From Mycobacterium sp. 1245805.9 (GTDB taxonomy: Bacteria > Actinomycetota > Actinomycetes > Mycobacteriales > Mycobacteriaceae): a DNA stretch of 64,000 nt. The notes beneath the pieces are model-generated. The model had not been told where the DNA came from and did no database searches. It saw only the letters and a list, made by a program, of their open reading frames with translations. The DNA is taken from contig NZ_LZKR01000029.1 in assembly GCF_001672915.1 (NCBI RefSeq), positions 86,679 to 150,678 of the forward strand, in the 5' to 3' direction. Within the stretch, counting starts at the first letter, position 1. Each line of letters begins with the position of its first letter. Made by a program: the position numbers and the translations under genes. Shown here piece by piece: positions 53,910-63,044 of the stretch.

Positions 53910-53915
53910 GTTCGA
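53900..53915. promoter_or_regulatory. LexA (SOS) box spanning the start codon of the DUF222/HNH gene
   Basis: TCGAACTCATGTTCGA fits the mycobacterial SOS consensus TCGAAC-N4-GTTCGA at every fixed position. The CAT at 53907-53909 is the reverse complement of the gene's ATG, so LexA bound here would block the start region itself. It suggests DNA-damage induction, possibly of a leaderless transcript. Confidence 0.85.
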
Positions 53916-53962
53916 AACAATACGCCGGCCCACCGACAAGAACCGCGTACGAGGTGTGCCTG

Positions 53963-54175
53963 CTAACCGCCCCGCCCCAAGCCCGCGTTCCCGGTGAACG
54001 GGTTGGTCAGCTTGTAACGCACGGTCGCCACCTTCGACCGCAGGGACTCATAGCGTGCTATCAACGTCAGGAGTTCGCGAGCGGTCAATCCGTCGAGGGC
54101 CAACTCCGAGCAACGACGCAACTCCGCCTCGATGTGGTCCAAAGCCAAAACGATCCGGTCATCGATTGAATGCAT
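53963..54175 (-). CDS. Small hypothetical protein, 70 aa
   Basis: [20 protein letters not shown] at the N-terminus, then a helical region with [20 protein letters not shown] and a Gly-rich end. No ribosome site is obvious. Its helix pattern vaguely recalls the N-terminal part of DUF222 proteins, and it lies between the DUF222/HNH gene and the PEBP gene on the same strand, so it may be a degraded relative. Confidence 0.5.
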   Translation of the reverse strand: MHSIDDRIVLALDHIEAELRRCSELALDGLTARELLTLIARYESLRSKVATVRYKLTNPFTGNAGLGRGG

Positions 54176-54214
54176 GCCCGGAAAGTACGGCTGCCCACCG
54201 ACAAGGCCAGAGAG

Positions 54215-54745
54215 CTAATGCTGTTCGTAGGTGCCGTATAGGTAGGCGCGCGCGATCGCGTGCTGGAACAGGTTGAACCCCAGGAACGCCGGGCTGGCGT
54301 CTTCGGGCAGGTCGAGCTTCTCGACATCCACGGCGTGCACCGCGACGTAGTAGCGGTGCGGGCCGTGGCCCGGAGGCGGCGCGGCCCCGACGTACCGGCG
54401 CATGCCGGCGTCGTTCACCAAAGTCAGTGCGCCGCCGGGCAAATCGCTGCCGTCGCCGGCATTGTCGGGCAGCTCGGTGACGTTCGCGGGCAGGTTGGCC
54501 ACCGCCCAGTGCCAGAAGCCGGACAGCGTCGGGGCGTCCGGGTCGTAGACGGTGACCGCGAAGCTGCGGGTCTCCTCGGGGAACCCCGACCAGCTCAGCT
54601 GCGGGCTGACGTCCTCCCCGCCGGCGCCCATGATCCCGCTGACCTGCGGGGTGGCCAGCGGCTGCCCGTTGGTGATCGAGTTCGAATTCAGGCTGAACGA
54701 CGGCAGTTTGGGCAGCGCGTCGTATGGGTCGGCTGGCAGGCTCAT
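54215..54745 (-). CDS. YbhB/YbcL family phosphatidylethanolamine-binding-like protein (Rv2140c orthologue)
   Basis: 176 residues from the ATG at 54745 (GAGAGGAT upstream), the length I recall for Rv2140c. The PEBP core is present: [57 protein letters not shown]. The fold binds anionic groups through the DPD and HxxG/GHGPHRY segments. It is a soluble cytosolic protein with no signal. Peptidase M20 lies 26 bases upstream. Confidence 0.92.
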   Translation of the reverse strand: MSLPADPYDALPKLPSFSLNSNSITNGQPLATPQVSGIMGAGGEDVSPQLSWSGFPEETRSFAVTVYDPDAPTLSGFWHWAVANLPANVTELPDNAGDGSDLPGGALTLVNDAGMRRYVGAAPPPGHGPHRYYVAVHAVDVEKLDLPEDASPAFLGFNLFQHAIARAYLYGTYEQH

Positions 54746-54771
54746 CGGCGATCCTCTCGTTTGGTTGTCTG

Positions 54772-56118
54772 CTAGCAGTGCGTCAGGAAGTGTTCCAGCA
54801 CCTCGGTGCCGAACCTCAGCGCCTCGATGGGTACCCGTTCGTCGACGCCGTGGAACAACGCGGCGAAATCCAGATCCGGCGGCAGCCGCAGCGGGCTGAA
54901 GCCGAAACAACGAATCCCCAAGCGCGCGAAGGCTTTCGCGTCGGTCCCACCGGACAGCATGTAGGGCACCGTCCGGCCGTCCGGGTCGACCGACAGCACG
55001 GCGGCGTTCATGGCGTCGACCAGTTCGCCGTCGAAGCTGGTCTCGTACGACGGGTGGTCCCTGATCCATTCGCGAGTCACGTTGGGGCCGAGCAGCTGGT
55101 CCACCTCGGCCTCGAACGCCGCCTTGCGGCCCGGCAGGATGCGGCAGTCCACCACCGCCTCCGCCGTTGCCGGGATGACGTTGGCCTTGTATCCGGCCTT
55201 GAGCATCGTCGGGTTGGCGGTGTCGTGCAGGACGGCCTTGAGCATGCGGGCCATCGGGCCGAGCTTGTCGATCGTCCCCGCCAGGTCACCCGAATCGATG
55301 TCGAAGGTGAGTCCGGTCTCCTCGCTGACGGCGGCCAGGAACTGCTGGACCGTGTCGGTCACCACGAGCGGGAACTGGTGCCTGCCCAGCCGGGCGACCG
55401 CCTCGGCGACGGCCGTGACGGCGTTCTGGTCGTGCACCATCGACCCGTGTCCGGCCGGGCCCTGGGCGCTCAGCCGCATCCAGCACATCGCCTTCTCGGC
55501 CGTCTCGATCAGGTAGAGCCGGCGCTCTCCCCCGTCGCGGCGCGGCACGGTCAGGGAAAACCCGCCCACTTCGCCAATCGCCTCGGTGACGCCTTCGAAC
55601 AGCTCCGGCCGGTGATCGACCAACCATTGCGCCCCGTAGTGACCGCCGTGCTCCTCGTCGGCGACGAACGCGAACACCAGATCGCGCGGCGGCACGATGC
55701 GGTCCCGCTTCAACCGCCGGGCGACCACGAGCATCATGCCGACCATGTCCTTCATGTCGACCGCGCCGCGGCCCCAGACGAAACCGTCGCGGATCGCGCC
55801 CGAGAACGGGTGCACGGTCCAATCGGCGGGCTCGGCCGGGACCACGTCGAGATGCCCGTGGATCAGCAGCGCGCCGCGCGAGCTGTCCGCGCCCTTCAGG
55901 CGGGCGACCACGTTGCCCCGGCCGGGTGCGCCGGACTCGATGTATTGCGGGAGGTAGCCGACCTCTTGGAGCTGCTCGGCGACCCATTGCGCGCACTCGG
56001 CCTCGCCCCGTGTGGTCTCGGGTTCGCCGGTGTTGGTGGTGTCGAACCGGATCAGCTTGCTGACGACCTCGACCACGTCATCGAAGCGATTGGACGGCGG
56101 CTCGGTGTGATCGGTCAC
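54772..56118 (-). CDS. M20 family metallopeptidase (Rv2141c orthologue)
   Basis: 448 residues from the GTG at 56118 with AGGAAAGG upstream; the open frame extends 27 codons more without a signal. Di-zinc ligands are visible: [16 protein letters not shown] with the bridging Asp, [14 protein letters not shown] with the base Glu, and FFGFSP-like [14 protein letters not shown] near the C-terminus with the last His in [11 protein letters not shown]. It hydrolyses a peptide or N-acyl amino acid; substrate not known. Confidence 0.93.
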   Translation of the reverse strand: MTDHTEPPSNRFDDVVEVVSKLIRFDTTNTGEPETTRGEAECAQWVAEQLQEVGYLPQYIESGAPGRGNVVARLKGADSSRGALLIHGHLDVVPAEPADWTVHPFSGAIRDGFVWGRGAVDMKDMVGMMLVVARRLKRDRIVPPRDLVFAFVADEEHGGHYGAQWLVDHRPELFEGVTEAIGEVGGFSLTVPRRDGGERRLYLIETAEKAMCWMRLSAQGPAGHGSMVHDQNAVTAVAEAVARLGRHQFPLVVTDTVQQFLAAVSEETGLTFDIDSGDLAGTIDKLGPMARMLKAVLHDTANPTMLKAGYKANVIPATAEAVVDCRILPGRKAAFEAEVDQLLGPNVTREWIRDHPSYETSFDGELVDAMNAAVLSVDPDGRTVPYMLSGGTDAKAFARLGIRCFGFSPLRLPPDLDFAALFHGVDERVPIEALRFGTEVLEHFLTHC

Positions 56119-56241
56119 AACCACCTTTCCTACCACTGCCGGCGCCGCCGGGCTCGGCCCGGAACCCCCGGCGCCCGGCGAGCTAACTTGGGTCCGCACG
56201 GGCCGATCCGATAGCCTTAGCTGCCAACTCTCGTTGGTCTG

Positions 56242-56327
56242 GTCCGAGTGGCGGAATGGCAGACGCGCTAGCTTGAGGTGCTAGTGCCCTACTAATGGGC
56301 GTGGGGGTTCAAGTCCCCCCTCGGACA
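56242..56327 (+). tRNA. tRNA-Leu (anticodon GAG)
   Basis: Acceptor GTCCGAG (56242-56248) pairs with CTCGGAC (56320-56326), A73 at 56327. The anticodon stem CTAGC/GCTAG encloses TTGAGGT with anticodon GAG. A long variable arm (TGCCCTACTAATGGGCG) marks a class II tRNA, and the T arm GGGGGTTCAAGTCCCCC is complete. CCA is not encoded. Confidence 0.96.
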
Positions 56328-56343
56328 CGCGACTGAGGCGAGC

Positions 56344-56367
56344 GAAATGAACGCTCGCGTTCATTTC
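56344..56367 (+). terminator. Perfect 10-bp hairpin downstream of tRNA-Leu
   Basis: GAAATGAACG (56344-56353), loop CTCG, CGTTCATTTC (56358-56367). It begins 17 bases after the tRNA end. It may act as terminator or processing signal; the stem is AT-richer than most here. Confidence 0.55.
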
Positions 56368-56368
56368 C

Positions 56369-56466
56369 GAGCCGATGGAGTGTGTTGAGCGGCGAAGCCG
56401 CGATCACACATGGGTTCGACGACTGGAGCCGATGGAGTGTGTTGAGCGGCGAAGCCGCGATCACAC
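56369..56466. repeat. Two exact 41-bp direct repeats
   Basis: The copies at 56369-56409 and 56426-56466 are identical (start GAGCCGATGGAGTGTGTTGA, then GCGGCGAAGCCGC, end GATCACAC), 57 bases apart. Each contains a hairpin GCGGC-GAA-GCCGC. They follow the tRNA hairpin directly and lie just beyond the stop of the convergent small membrane gene. Confidence 0.9.
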
Positions 56467-56473
56467 GCGGGTT

Positions 56474-56674
56474 TTACGGGCCAATATGCCGCTTCGGCGG
56501 CGGGTAGACGGACCTGGCGATCGTCGCCGACAGCCAGCCGATACCCCATCCGAAGCCAACCAGCAGGAACGTGCGCCGGGTGTCGGCGCCCGCTACCGCC
56601 GAAACCCCGATCAAGATGACGGCCCACACCATCGCGCAGGCAATACTGTAGGCCGTGTATGTGCGCCGACTCAT
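56474..56674 (-). CDS. Small membrane protein, 66 aa
   Basis: From the ATG at 56674 with GAGAGGAA upstream. Two hydrophobic segments (IACAMVWAVILIGVSAVAGA and TFLLVGFGWGIGWLSATIA) joined by a short charged loop, and a basic tail YPPPKRHIGP. Function unknown. Longer frames through this stretch are shadows. Confidence 0.7.
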   Translation of the reverse strand: MSRRTYTAYSIACAMVWAVILIGVSAVAGADTRRTFLLVGFGWGIGWLSATIARSVYPPPKRHIGP

Positions 56675-56820
56675 TTCGCCGTTCCTCTCGTGTCGCCGCC
56701 AATTCCCCTCGCGCACAAGGCTATCTGAGTGATGAAACTCACCGCGAGAATCCGGCCCCATGACCTTCTTCGCGAACCCCGACGCCGCACGTAGGCTAGG
56801 TAAAGGCCACTAGCCTCCGA

Positions 56821-57507
56821 ATGCGACCCATGAACCCACCGAGCGGCTTTCTTCGGCGAACGGCGATCCGCACTTTCCGCGACCGTCGCGAGGCCGGACG
56901 CGTGCTCGCCGAGCAGCTGGCTTCCTACCGCGGCAGGGACGATCTGCTGGTCTTCGGTCTGGCCCGCGGCGGCGTCCCGGTCGCGTGGGAAATCGCCGCG
57001 GCACTGCACGCCCCGCTCGACGTGTTCCTGGTCCGCAAGCTCGGGGTGCCGCGCTGGTCGGAGCTCGCGATGGGCGCGCTGGCCAGCGGCGGTGGGGTGG
57101 TGATGAACGACAACGTGGTGTCCAGCCTGCACATCACCGACGAACAGGTCCGCGAGGTGGTCGCCAGCGAGACCGCCGAACTGCACCGGCGCGAGCAGGC
57201 GTACCGGGGCGGGCGCCCCATCGCCGACCCGCGGGGCAAGACCGTGATCCTGGTCGACGACGGCATCGCCACGGGGGCCAGCATGCTGGTCGCCGTCCGG
57301 GCCCTCCGGGCCGCGGGACCGCGGTCGATCGTCGTTGCGGTCCCGGTCGGTCCCTCGTCGACGTGCCGCGAGATCGGGCAGGAGGCCGACGACGTGGTGT
57401 GCGCGACCATGCCGCCCGGATTCGAAGCCGTCGGACAGGTCTACGCCGACTTCCACCAGGTCAGTGACGATGAGGTCCGCGAGCTGCTGAATACGCCGAC
57501 CGGCTGA
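56821..57507 (+). CDS. Phosphoribosyltransferase family protein (Rv2143-like)
   Basis: 228 residues. The PRPP-binding loop [20 protein letters not shown] is near residues 140-160, with the N-terminal [16 protein letters not shown] loop. Proteins of this type often act with or replace a hydrolase in stress operons; substrate unknown. ATG at 56821, with another at 56830. Confidence 0.88.
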   Translation: MRPMNPPSGFLRRTAIRTFRDRREAGRVLAEQLASYRGRDDLLVFGLARGGVPVAWEIAAALHAPLDVFLVRKLGVPRWSELAMGALASGGGVVMNDNVVSSLHITDEQVREVVASETAELHRREQAYRGGRPIADPRGKTVILVDDGIATGASMLVAVRALRAAGPRSIVVAVPVGPSSTCREIGQEADDVVCATMPPGFEAVGQVYADFHQVSDDEVRELLNTPTG

Positions 57508-57510
57508 GGG

Positions 57511-57855
57511 TTACTTGGCGCGGTCGTCGCCCGGTACCGCCGACTCGTCGCTGGTTTCGAGCCCCTGCGACGACTCGCCGACGGTGGTGTCCTCGGAAGC
57601 GGCGGGTTGCTCGCCCTCCTCCGGGACCTCCTCGGGGTAATCGACCGGCGAGTCCTCGTCCTCGTCGGCCTCCACCGGTTGCTCGCCCCCCGCGTCGCGC
57701 CGCTGCCGTTCCCGCAGCGCGTCGATGATCAGCAGCACCACGCCCAGGACGCTGGCGCCGATGCACACCCAGGCGACCAACTCGTTGCTGGTGACGACGG
57801 CGAACACCAACGCGACGAGCCCGATCAGGGCGAGTACCAGCGCAATGATCAGCAT
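57511..57855 (-). CDS. Small membrane protein with acidic tail (Rv2144c orthologue)
   Basis: 114 residues. Two transmembrane segments (LIIALVLALIGLVALVFAVV and VAWVCIGASVLGVVLLII) are followed by a basic linker ALRERQRR and an acidic Glu/Asp-rich tail. Function unknown. It sits just downstream of wag31. Confidence 0.87.
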   Translation of the reverse strand: MLIIALVLALIGLVALVFAVVTSNELVAWVCIGASVLGVVLLIIDALRERQRRDAGGEQPVEADEDEDSPVDYPEEVPEEGEQPAASEDTTVGESSQGLETSDESAVPGDDRAK

Positions 57856-57948
57856 CGGCCATCCTCCAGGCGACGAGCGGGACTGCCAGGTCTAGTGCAG
57901 GTTAGTGCGCCGCCCGCGGCTTGGCGAGGACCCGGCACGGCTGCCAGG

Positions 57949-58761
57949 CTAGTTATTACCCCGATTGAACTGATCGAACCCGCCGGCATCGGCGCTGGAG
58001 TCGACAGGTGCCGCCGACCCACGCTGGCCGAGTTCCTCGAGCTGAGACTCGAGGTAGGTCTTCAGGCGGGTGCGGTATTCGCGCTCGAACGTGCGCAACT
58101 GCTCGAGGCGGCCCTCCAGCACGGTGCGCTGCTGGTTGATGGTTCCCATGATTTCGGAGTGCTTGCGTTCGGCGTCGGCCTGCAGGGCGTCGGCCTTCTC
58201 CTGGGCCTGCCGCAGCTGGGTCTCCGAGCGGCTCTGGGCGTCGGCCAGCATCGCGTCGGCACGCTGCCGGGCCTCGGCGACGGTGGTCTCGGCGGTGTGC
58301 TTGGCCTCGCTGAGGATCTGGTCGGCGTTGGCGCGCGCGTCGGCCAGCATCTTGTCCGATTCGGCCTTGGCGGTGCTGGTGAGCCGGTCGGCGGTGTCCT
58401 GGGCCAGGCTCAGCACCCGGGCGGCCTTGAGGGCCTGCTCCTCGTTGGTTCCCGCCGACGCCGCGGGGGCCGCGGGCGGCGGGGGCGCTACGACGGGCGC
58501 CGGCTTGACCGGCTCGGGTTCGGGCTCGTAGGTAGGGATCGCCTGGGTGGGCTGGGCGGCGCCACCACCGCCGCCGGCGGCCAGCTCGCGGTCCAGCTCC
58601 TCGATGCGTTGACGCAGATCGGAGTTCTCCTCGATGAGCCGCGTCAGCTCGTTTTCCACCAGGTCGAGGAAGGCGTCGACCTCGTCTTCGTTGTAACCGC
58701 GCTTGCCGATCGGCGGCTTACTGAACGCCACATTGTGGACGTCGGCTGGTGTAAGCGGCAT
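57949..58761 (-). CDS. wag31: Polar growth protein Wag31 (DivIVA)
   Basis: 270 residues from the ATG at 58761 with GAGGGGAC upstream. The lipid-binding N-domain [20 protein letters not shown] and [20 protein letters not shown] is that of DivIVA/Wag31, followed by a coiled coil, a Pro/Ala-rich linker, and a second long coiled coil ([20 protein letters not shown] to the C-terminus). It assembles at the poles and directs peptidoglycan and mycolate insertion. It is slightly longer than the M. tuberculosis protein owing to the linker. Confidence 0.97.
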   Translation of the reverse strand: MPLTPADVHNVAFSKPPIGKRGYNEDEVDAFLDLVENELTRLIEENSDLRQRIEELDRELAAGGGGGAAQPTQAIPTYEPEPEPVKPAPVVAPPPPAAPAASAGTNEEQALKAARVLSLAQDTADRLTSTAKAESDKMLADARANADQILSEAKHTAETTVAEARQRADAMLADAQSRSETQLRQAQEKADALQADAERKHSEIMGTINQQRTVLEGRLEQLRTFEREYRTRLKTYLESQLEELGQRGSAAPVDSSADAGGFDQFNRGNN

Positions 58762-58868
58762 TGTTCGTCCCCTCGAGTTCCTGTCAAACGATCTGGAAAG
58801 TGTAGAACGGAGTGGTTGCCGTCGTGCAACTGCCGTCCATCCTGTCACACCAGACCCGGCGGTAGCCG

Positions 58869-58898
58869 ATTAGCCCAATAATTAAGAACCAATTTCAA
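58869..58898 (-). promoter_or_regulatory. Candidate promoter upstream of wag31
   Basis: In an AT-rich island (about 58866-58945) unlike the rest of the window, minus-strand TTGAAA (58898-58893) and GCTAAT (58874-58869) are 18 bases apart, about 108 bases before the wag31 ATG. The fit is moderate. Confidence 0.35.
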
Positions 58899-58990
58899 AC
58901 ACTAAGACCAATAAAATCCAAACCCTTAAAGTTTTTAAATCGCGGCCGCCGAACCGACGCTAAAACGTGGCCGAACCGTCTCCCGCTTCG

Positions 58991-59293
58991 TCAGGGCGCG
59001 GCTCCCGCCGCGGCGCCGAACGCCAGTTGCATGCCGATGAACGCGACCAGCAGCAGCACCATGATCGACAGGTCGAAGCGGACCGCCCCGATGGTGAGCT
59101 GCGGGATCAGCCGCCGCAGCAGTTTCACCGGCGGGTCGGTGATCGACATGATGATCTCGAGAACCACCACCGTGATGCCGGTGGGATGCCAGTCACGGCT
59201 GAACGAACGGATGAACTCGACGACGACCCGGGCGATCAGCAGCAGCCAGAAGATGAACAGCGCGAACCCAAGGATCTGAAAGAACAGCACCAA
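58991..59293 (-). CDS. YggT family membrane protein (Rv2146c orthologue)
   Basis: 100 residues. Two membrane segments (FFQILGFALFIFWLLLIARV and DLSIMVLLLVAFIGMQLAF) flank a conserved loop with SFSRDW and ITDPPVKLLRRLIP. The start is TTG at 59293 or GTG at 59290. Part of the ftsZ-wag31 division cluster; exact role unknown. Confidence 0.9.
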   Translation of the reverse strand: MVLFFQILGFALFIFWLLLIARVVVEFIRSFSRDWHPTGITVVVLEIIMSITDPPVKLLRRLIPQLTIGAVRFDLSIMVLLLVAFIGMQLAFGAAAGAAP

Positions 59294-59410
59294 CTGGAGC
59301 CCCGACCTTACCGATGAGATGACCCGAATATCAGCCGCCAGCGTACCGAGTCAGCGGTGCGGGCACACACCACACGGGCACTGACCTGCTAGGCGGCAGG
59401 CCGGGAGCAC

Positions 59411-60049
59411 CTATTGGTAAGCGTAAAAACCGGTTTCGGCGATCCTCCGACGCTCCTCGGGTGACACGTCGACGTCGGCGGGCGACAGCAGGAACACCTT
59501 GGTCGCGACCTTGTCGAACGAGCCGCGCAGCGCGAAGGCCAGGCCGGCGGCGAAGTCGACGAGGCGCTTCGCGTCGGCGTTGTCCATCGACACCAGGTCC
59601 ATGATGACCGGGGTGCCGTCGCGGAACCGCTCACCGATGGTGCGCGCCTCGCTGTAGTCCTTGGGCCGCAACGTGGTGATCTTCGACAGCGGGCTGCCTT
59701 CTTCGAACAGCATCGCCATCCGGCGCGGGTCCATCGCCAACGCGCCGCGCGTCGAGTTCCGCAGCCACGACCCCAGGCGGGGGCGGCTCATCTCGGGACG
59801 GTCGAACTCGCGCGGGCTGTAGCCCCGCTCCTCCGGGTAGCCGCCGCGGTAGCTCGGCGGGTAGTCGGCGGGCTCGCCGCGCGGGTCCCGGAGATCCTCG
59901 TAGTCGCGCCCGTCATAGCGGCCGTACCCGTCGTCGAAGCGCGGGCGGGGGAATCCGCGGGAGGGCGCCCGGTCGTCGTAGTACTCGTCGTCGTAGTCCT
60001 CCATCGGAGCCATACCGAAGTAGGCCTTGACTTTGTGCAGTGTGCTCAT
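59411..60049 (-). CDS. sepF: Cell division protein SepF
   Basis: 212 residues. An N-terminal amphipathic helix ([15 protein letters not shown]) for membrane contact, a disordered Tyr/Asp/Arg-rich linker (about 20-110), and the C-terminal SepF core ([52 protein letters not shown]). It tethers FtsZ filaments to the membrane. Confidence 0.95.
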   Translation of the reverse strand: MSTLHKVKAYFGMAPMEDYDDEYYDDRAPSRGFPRPRFDDGYGRYDGRDYEDLRDPRGEPADYPPSYRGGYPEERGYSPREFDRPEMSRPRLGSWLRNSTRGALAMDPRRMAMLFEEGSPLSKITTLRPKDYSEARTIGERFRDGTPVIMDLVSMDNADAKRLVDFAAGLAFALRGSFDKVATKVFLLSPADVDVSPEERRRIAETGFYAYQ

Positions 60050-60114
60050 CGCTTAACCCTTCTAGCCCCTGGGATTATTGGTGTCTGTGATGAAGGTGTG
60101 ACTACAGTGACTAA

Positions 60115-60900
60115 TTACGGTGACGGTAGCCGCCGCGGACCCAATAGCGCGGTACCGACACGCACACATGTCGAACCATGTTTGACGGCGATTTCGAAGT
60201 CGCTGGACATGCCGGCGGACAGGCCCACCGCGTCCGGGTGCGATTCGAGCACCCGGCGATGCTCCGATCGCAGCAGGTCGAAGGCCCGCTCGGGGTCCCA
60301 GTCCAGCGGCGGGATGCCCATCAGGCCGAGCAGTTTCAGGCTCTTGGAGTCCGCGACCTGAGCGCAGACCTGATCGACGGCGCCGGACCCGGTGATGTCG
60401 ACGCCGCCGCGGGACACGTCGCCGTCCAGGCTGACCTCGACGTAGACGCGCAGCGGCTCCGACCGGCGCCCCTCCGACCGGGCGGTCGACACCGCCCGAT
60501 CGAGCGCGGTCACCAGCCGCGTGCTGTCGACCGAGTGGGCGGTGTGCGCCCAGTTGGCCAGCGAGCGCGCCTTATTGCGCTGAATGCGGCCGACCATGTG
60601 CCAGTGCATATTCGGTAAGTCCGCAAGCGCCGAACTAGCGGCCAACCGCGCGACTTCGGCGACCTTCGCCGCGGCTTCCTGGTCGCGAGATTCGCCAACA
60701 CACCGACAACCCAATCGAGACAAAATCGCTACATCGGTTGCTGGAAAGAATTTGGTAATGGGGAGAAGTTCAATTTCGCTGACATTGCGGCCCGCCGCTT
60801 CCGCGGCCGCCGCAAGTCGAGAACGCACCCCCGCCAATGCGAGTGTCAATTCCGTTTCGCGGTCTCCCCCGTCGGGCATGCCCACCGCCATTGCGGTCAC
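60115..60900 (-). CDS. YggS family pyridoxal-phosphate homeostasis protein
   Basis: 261 residues from the GTG at 60900, which overlaps the upstream stop (GTGA); ATG at 60891 is the alternative. PLP lysine in LLPITKFFPATDVAIL; MHWHMVGRIQRNKA, LRVYVEVSLDGDVSRGGV, and GLSAGMSSDFEIAVKHGSTC then VRVGTALLG are family blocks. It binds PLP and buffers its pool. Division cluster member as in Rv2148c. Confidence 0.94.
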   Translation of the reverse strand: MTAMAVGMPDGGDRETELTLALAGVRSRLAAAAEAAGRNVSEIELLPITKFFPATDVAILSRLGCRCVGESRDQEAAAKVAEVARLAASSALADLPNMHWHMVGRIQRNKARSLANWAHTAHSVDSTRLVTALDRAVSTARSEGRRSEPLRVYVEVSLDGDVSRGGVDITGSGAVDQVCAQVADSKSLKLLGLMGIPPLDWDPERAFDLLRSEHRRVLESHPDAVGLSAGMSSDFEIAVKHGSTCVRVGTALLGPRRLPSP

Positions 60901-61604
60901 TCCATCCAGACCAGCGACGCCAGCCGACCCGTCGGCGCGTCCCGGCGATGACTGAACAGCGTCGGGTCGGCCACCGTGCAGCGAGGGTCGACGTCGATCG
61001 CCGTGACGCCCAAATCCCTTAGCTGGCAAGCGATTCCGGCCCGAAGATCCAGCCCGGGTGTGCCCGACGAGGTGGTGGTGCGGCTGCCGGGCAGCGCCGC
61101 CTCGACCTCGTCGGCCATCGCGGCGGGCACCTCGTAGTTCCGGCCACTGACCGCCGGTCCGAGGAGCGCCGAGATGTCGCCGGCCTGCGCGCCGAGCCCG
61201 AGCATCGCCTCCACCGCGCGGGCCACCACCCCGCGCTGCGCGCCGACGCGCCCGGCGTGCACGGCGGCGACCACGCCGGCGCGCGCGTCGGCCAGCAGCA
61301 CCGGGACGCAGTCCGCCGTCACCACCGCCAGCGCCAATCCCGGTGTGCCGGTTACCAACGCGTCGGTCGTGTCGACCGCGGTGTCCCGCGGCCCGTCGAC
61401 CACCTCGACCCGATCGCCGTGCACCTGGTTCATCCACACGATCCGGTCGGCGCCGAGTCCGAGAGCTGCGGCCAGCCGGGATCGGTTGGCGGCCACCGCC
61501 GCCGGGTCGTCACCGACGTGGTCACCCAGGTTGAAGGTGTCGAACGGCGGCGCCGAGGCACCGCCCGCGCGGGTGGTGGTCACCCTTCGGATGCGAACGC
61601 TCAC
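60897..61604 (-). CDS. YfiH/PgeF family peptidoglycan editing factor (multicopper-oxidase-like fold)
   Basis: 235 residues from the GTG at 61604. WMNQVHGDRVEVV, VVTADCVPVLLAD with the metal Cys, and AAVHAGRVGAQRGV (His) form the zinc/copper site; LLGPAVSGRNYEV follows. In E. coli the family hydrolyses L-Ser-containing muropeptide precursors that arise by misincorporation. The usual HAGWRG motif reads HAGRVG here. Confidence 0.93.
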   Translation of the reverse strand: MSVRIRRVTTTRAGGASAPPFDTFNLGDHVGDDPAAVAANRSRLAAALGLGADRIVWMNQVHGDRVEVVDGPRDTAVDTTDALVTGTPGLALAVVTADCVPVLLADARAGVVAAVHAGRVGAQRGVVARAVEAMLGLGAQAGDISALLGPAVSGRNYEVPAAMADEVEAALPGSRTTTSSGTPGLDLRAGIACQLRDLGVTAIDVDPRCTVADPTLFSHRRDAPTGRLASLVWME

Positions 61605-61653
61605 GTGACCAGTATCCGGACGGCCGGGCCGTTCCCGTGTCACGCGCACGACG

Positions 61654-62805
61654 TCAGCGGCGCATGAACGGCGGCACGTCGACGTCGTCGTCGTCGCCGC
61701 CAATACTCAACGTCGCGCCATTGGTGTGCACGGGCACGCTCACCGCGTCGACGGGTTCGAACAGCGTCGAGGTCAGCTTGCCGGCCTTCGCCGACTCGAT
61801 CCGGTGCGCGCCGGACTTCTCCGCGGCGCTGCCCCCGATGACCGGCTTGCGGCCCGGCCCGCTGGCCTCGAAGCCCGCGGCGATGACGGTGACGCGCACC
61901 TCGTCGCCCAGCGAGTCGTCGATGACGGTGCCGAAGATGATGTTGGCGTCCTGGTGGGCAGCGTCCTGCACCAGCGAGGCGGCCTCGTTGATCTCGAACA
62001 GGCCCAGGTCGCTGCCGCCGGCGATCGACATCAGCACGCCCTGGGCGCCCTCCATCGACGCCTCCAGCAGCGGCGAGTTGATCGCGATCTCGGCGGCCTT
62101 GAGCGAGCGGCCCTCGCCGCGCGCCGAGCCGATCCCCATCAACGCGGTGCCCGCGCCGGACATGATGCCCTTGACGTCGGCGAAGTCGACGTTGATCAGG
62201 CCGGGCGTGGTGATCAGGTCGGTGATGCCCTGCACGCCGTTGAGCAGCACCTCGTCGGCGCTGCGGAACGCGTCCATCAGTGATACCGCGGCGTCGCCCA
62301 TCTGCAGCAGCCGGTCGTTGGGGATCACGATCAGCGTGTCACAGCTCTCCCGCAGCGCGGCGATGCCGCTTTCGGCCTGATTGCCGCGCCGCTTGCCCTC
62401 GAACGAGAACGGCCGGGTGACCACGCCGACGGTCAGCGCGCCCAGCTTGCGGGCGATGCTGGCCACGACGGGCGCCCCGCCGGTGCCGGTCCCGCCGCCC
62501 TCGCCGGCGGTGACGAACACCATGTCGGCCCCGCGCAGCAGCTCTTCGATCTCGTCCTTGGCGTCCTCGGCGGCCCGGCGCCCGACCTCCGGGTCGGCCC
62601 CGGCGCCCAGCCCGCGGGTGGAGTCGCGCCCGACGTCGAGCTTGACGTCGGCGTCGCTCATCAACAGCGCCTGCGCGTCGGTGTTGATGGCGATGAACTC
62701 CACGCCCTTGAGGCCCTGCTCGATCATCCGGTTGACGGCGTTGACGCCGCCGCCACCGATACCCACAACCTTGATGACGGCCAGGTAGTTGTGCGGGGGG
62801 GTCAT
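61654..62805 (-). CDS. ftsZ: Cell division protein FtsZ
   Basis: 383 residues from the second ATG at 62805 (the first, at 62808, gives one more Met); AGGAAGAAG lies upstream. Tubulin-type GTPase: [20 protein letters not shown], the signature [12 protein letters not shown] near residue 100, [20 protein letters not shown], and T7 loop [13 protein letters not shown]. The C-terminal tail [13 protein letters not shown] binds SepF and other partners. The linker carries a few extra residues ([10 protein letters not shown]) compared with M. tuberculosis. Confidence 0.98.
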   Translation of the reverse strand: MTPPHNYLAVIKVVGIGGGGVNAVNRMIEQGLKGVEFIAINTDAQALLMSDADVKLDVGRDSTRGLGAGADPEVGRRAAEDAKDEIEELLRGADMVFVTAGEGGGTGTGGAPVVASIARKLGALTVGVVTRPFSFEGKRRGNQAESGIAALRESCDTLIVIPNDRLLQMGDAAVSLMDAFRSADEVLLNGVQGITDLITTPGLINVDFADVKGIMSGAGTALMGIGSARGEGRSLKAAEIAINSPLLEASMEGAQGVLMSIAGGSDLGLFEINEAASLVQDAAHQDANIIFGTVIDDSLGDEVRVTVIAAGFEASGPGRKPVIGGSAAEKSGAHRIESAKAGKLTSTLFEPVDAVSVPVHTNGATLSIGGDDDDVDVPPFMRR

Positions 62806-62980
62806 CATTACTTCTTCCTCCCTGGTGGGACTCGGTGTGTCCGCTTGGCAAACCCTCAACCTCAACCATAGAGTTAGAGTTATGTCAAGTAGTTCCGCGC
62901 AAACAGAACGGTATGGGTCCGGCGGGCGCTAATCCCGCAGGCGCGCCGACGCGCGGCACGCAAATTTTTTGTCTCACCGA

Positions 62981-63028
62981 GCGTGCGGCTGGCCGCACGC
63001 TGGGCGCCGAGCGTGCGGCAGGCCGCAC
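62981..63028. terminator. Two tandem GC-rich hairpins between ftsQ and ftsZ
   Basis: GCGTGCGGC-TG-GCCGCACGC (62981-63000) and GCGTGCGGC-AG-GCCGCAC (63011-63028) are two copies of one hairpin, 30 bases apart, starting 17 bases after the ftsQ stop. They could attenuate or process the ftsQ-ftsZ transcript. The 236-base gap also must contain the ftsZ promoters; none was clear. Confidence 0.55.
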
Positions 63029-63044
63029 ATTCGGGGCCCGGGAC

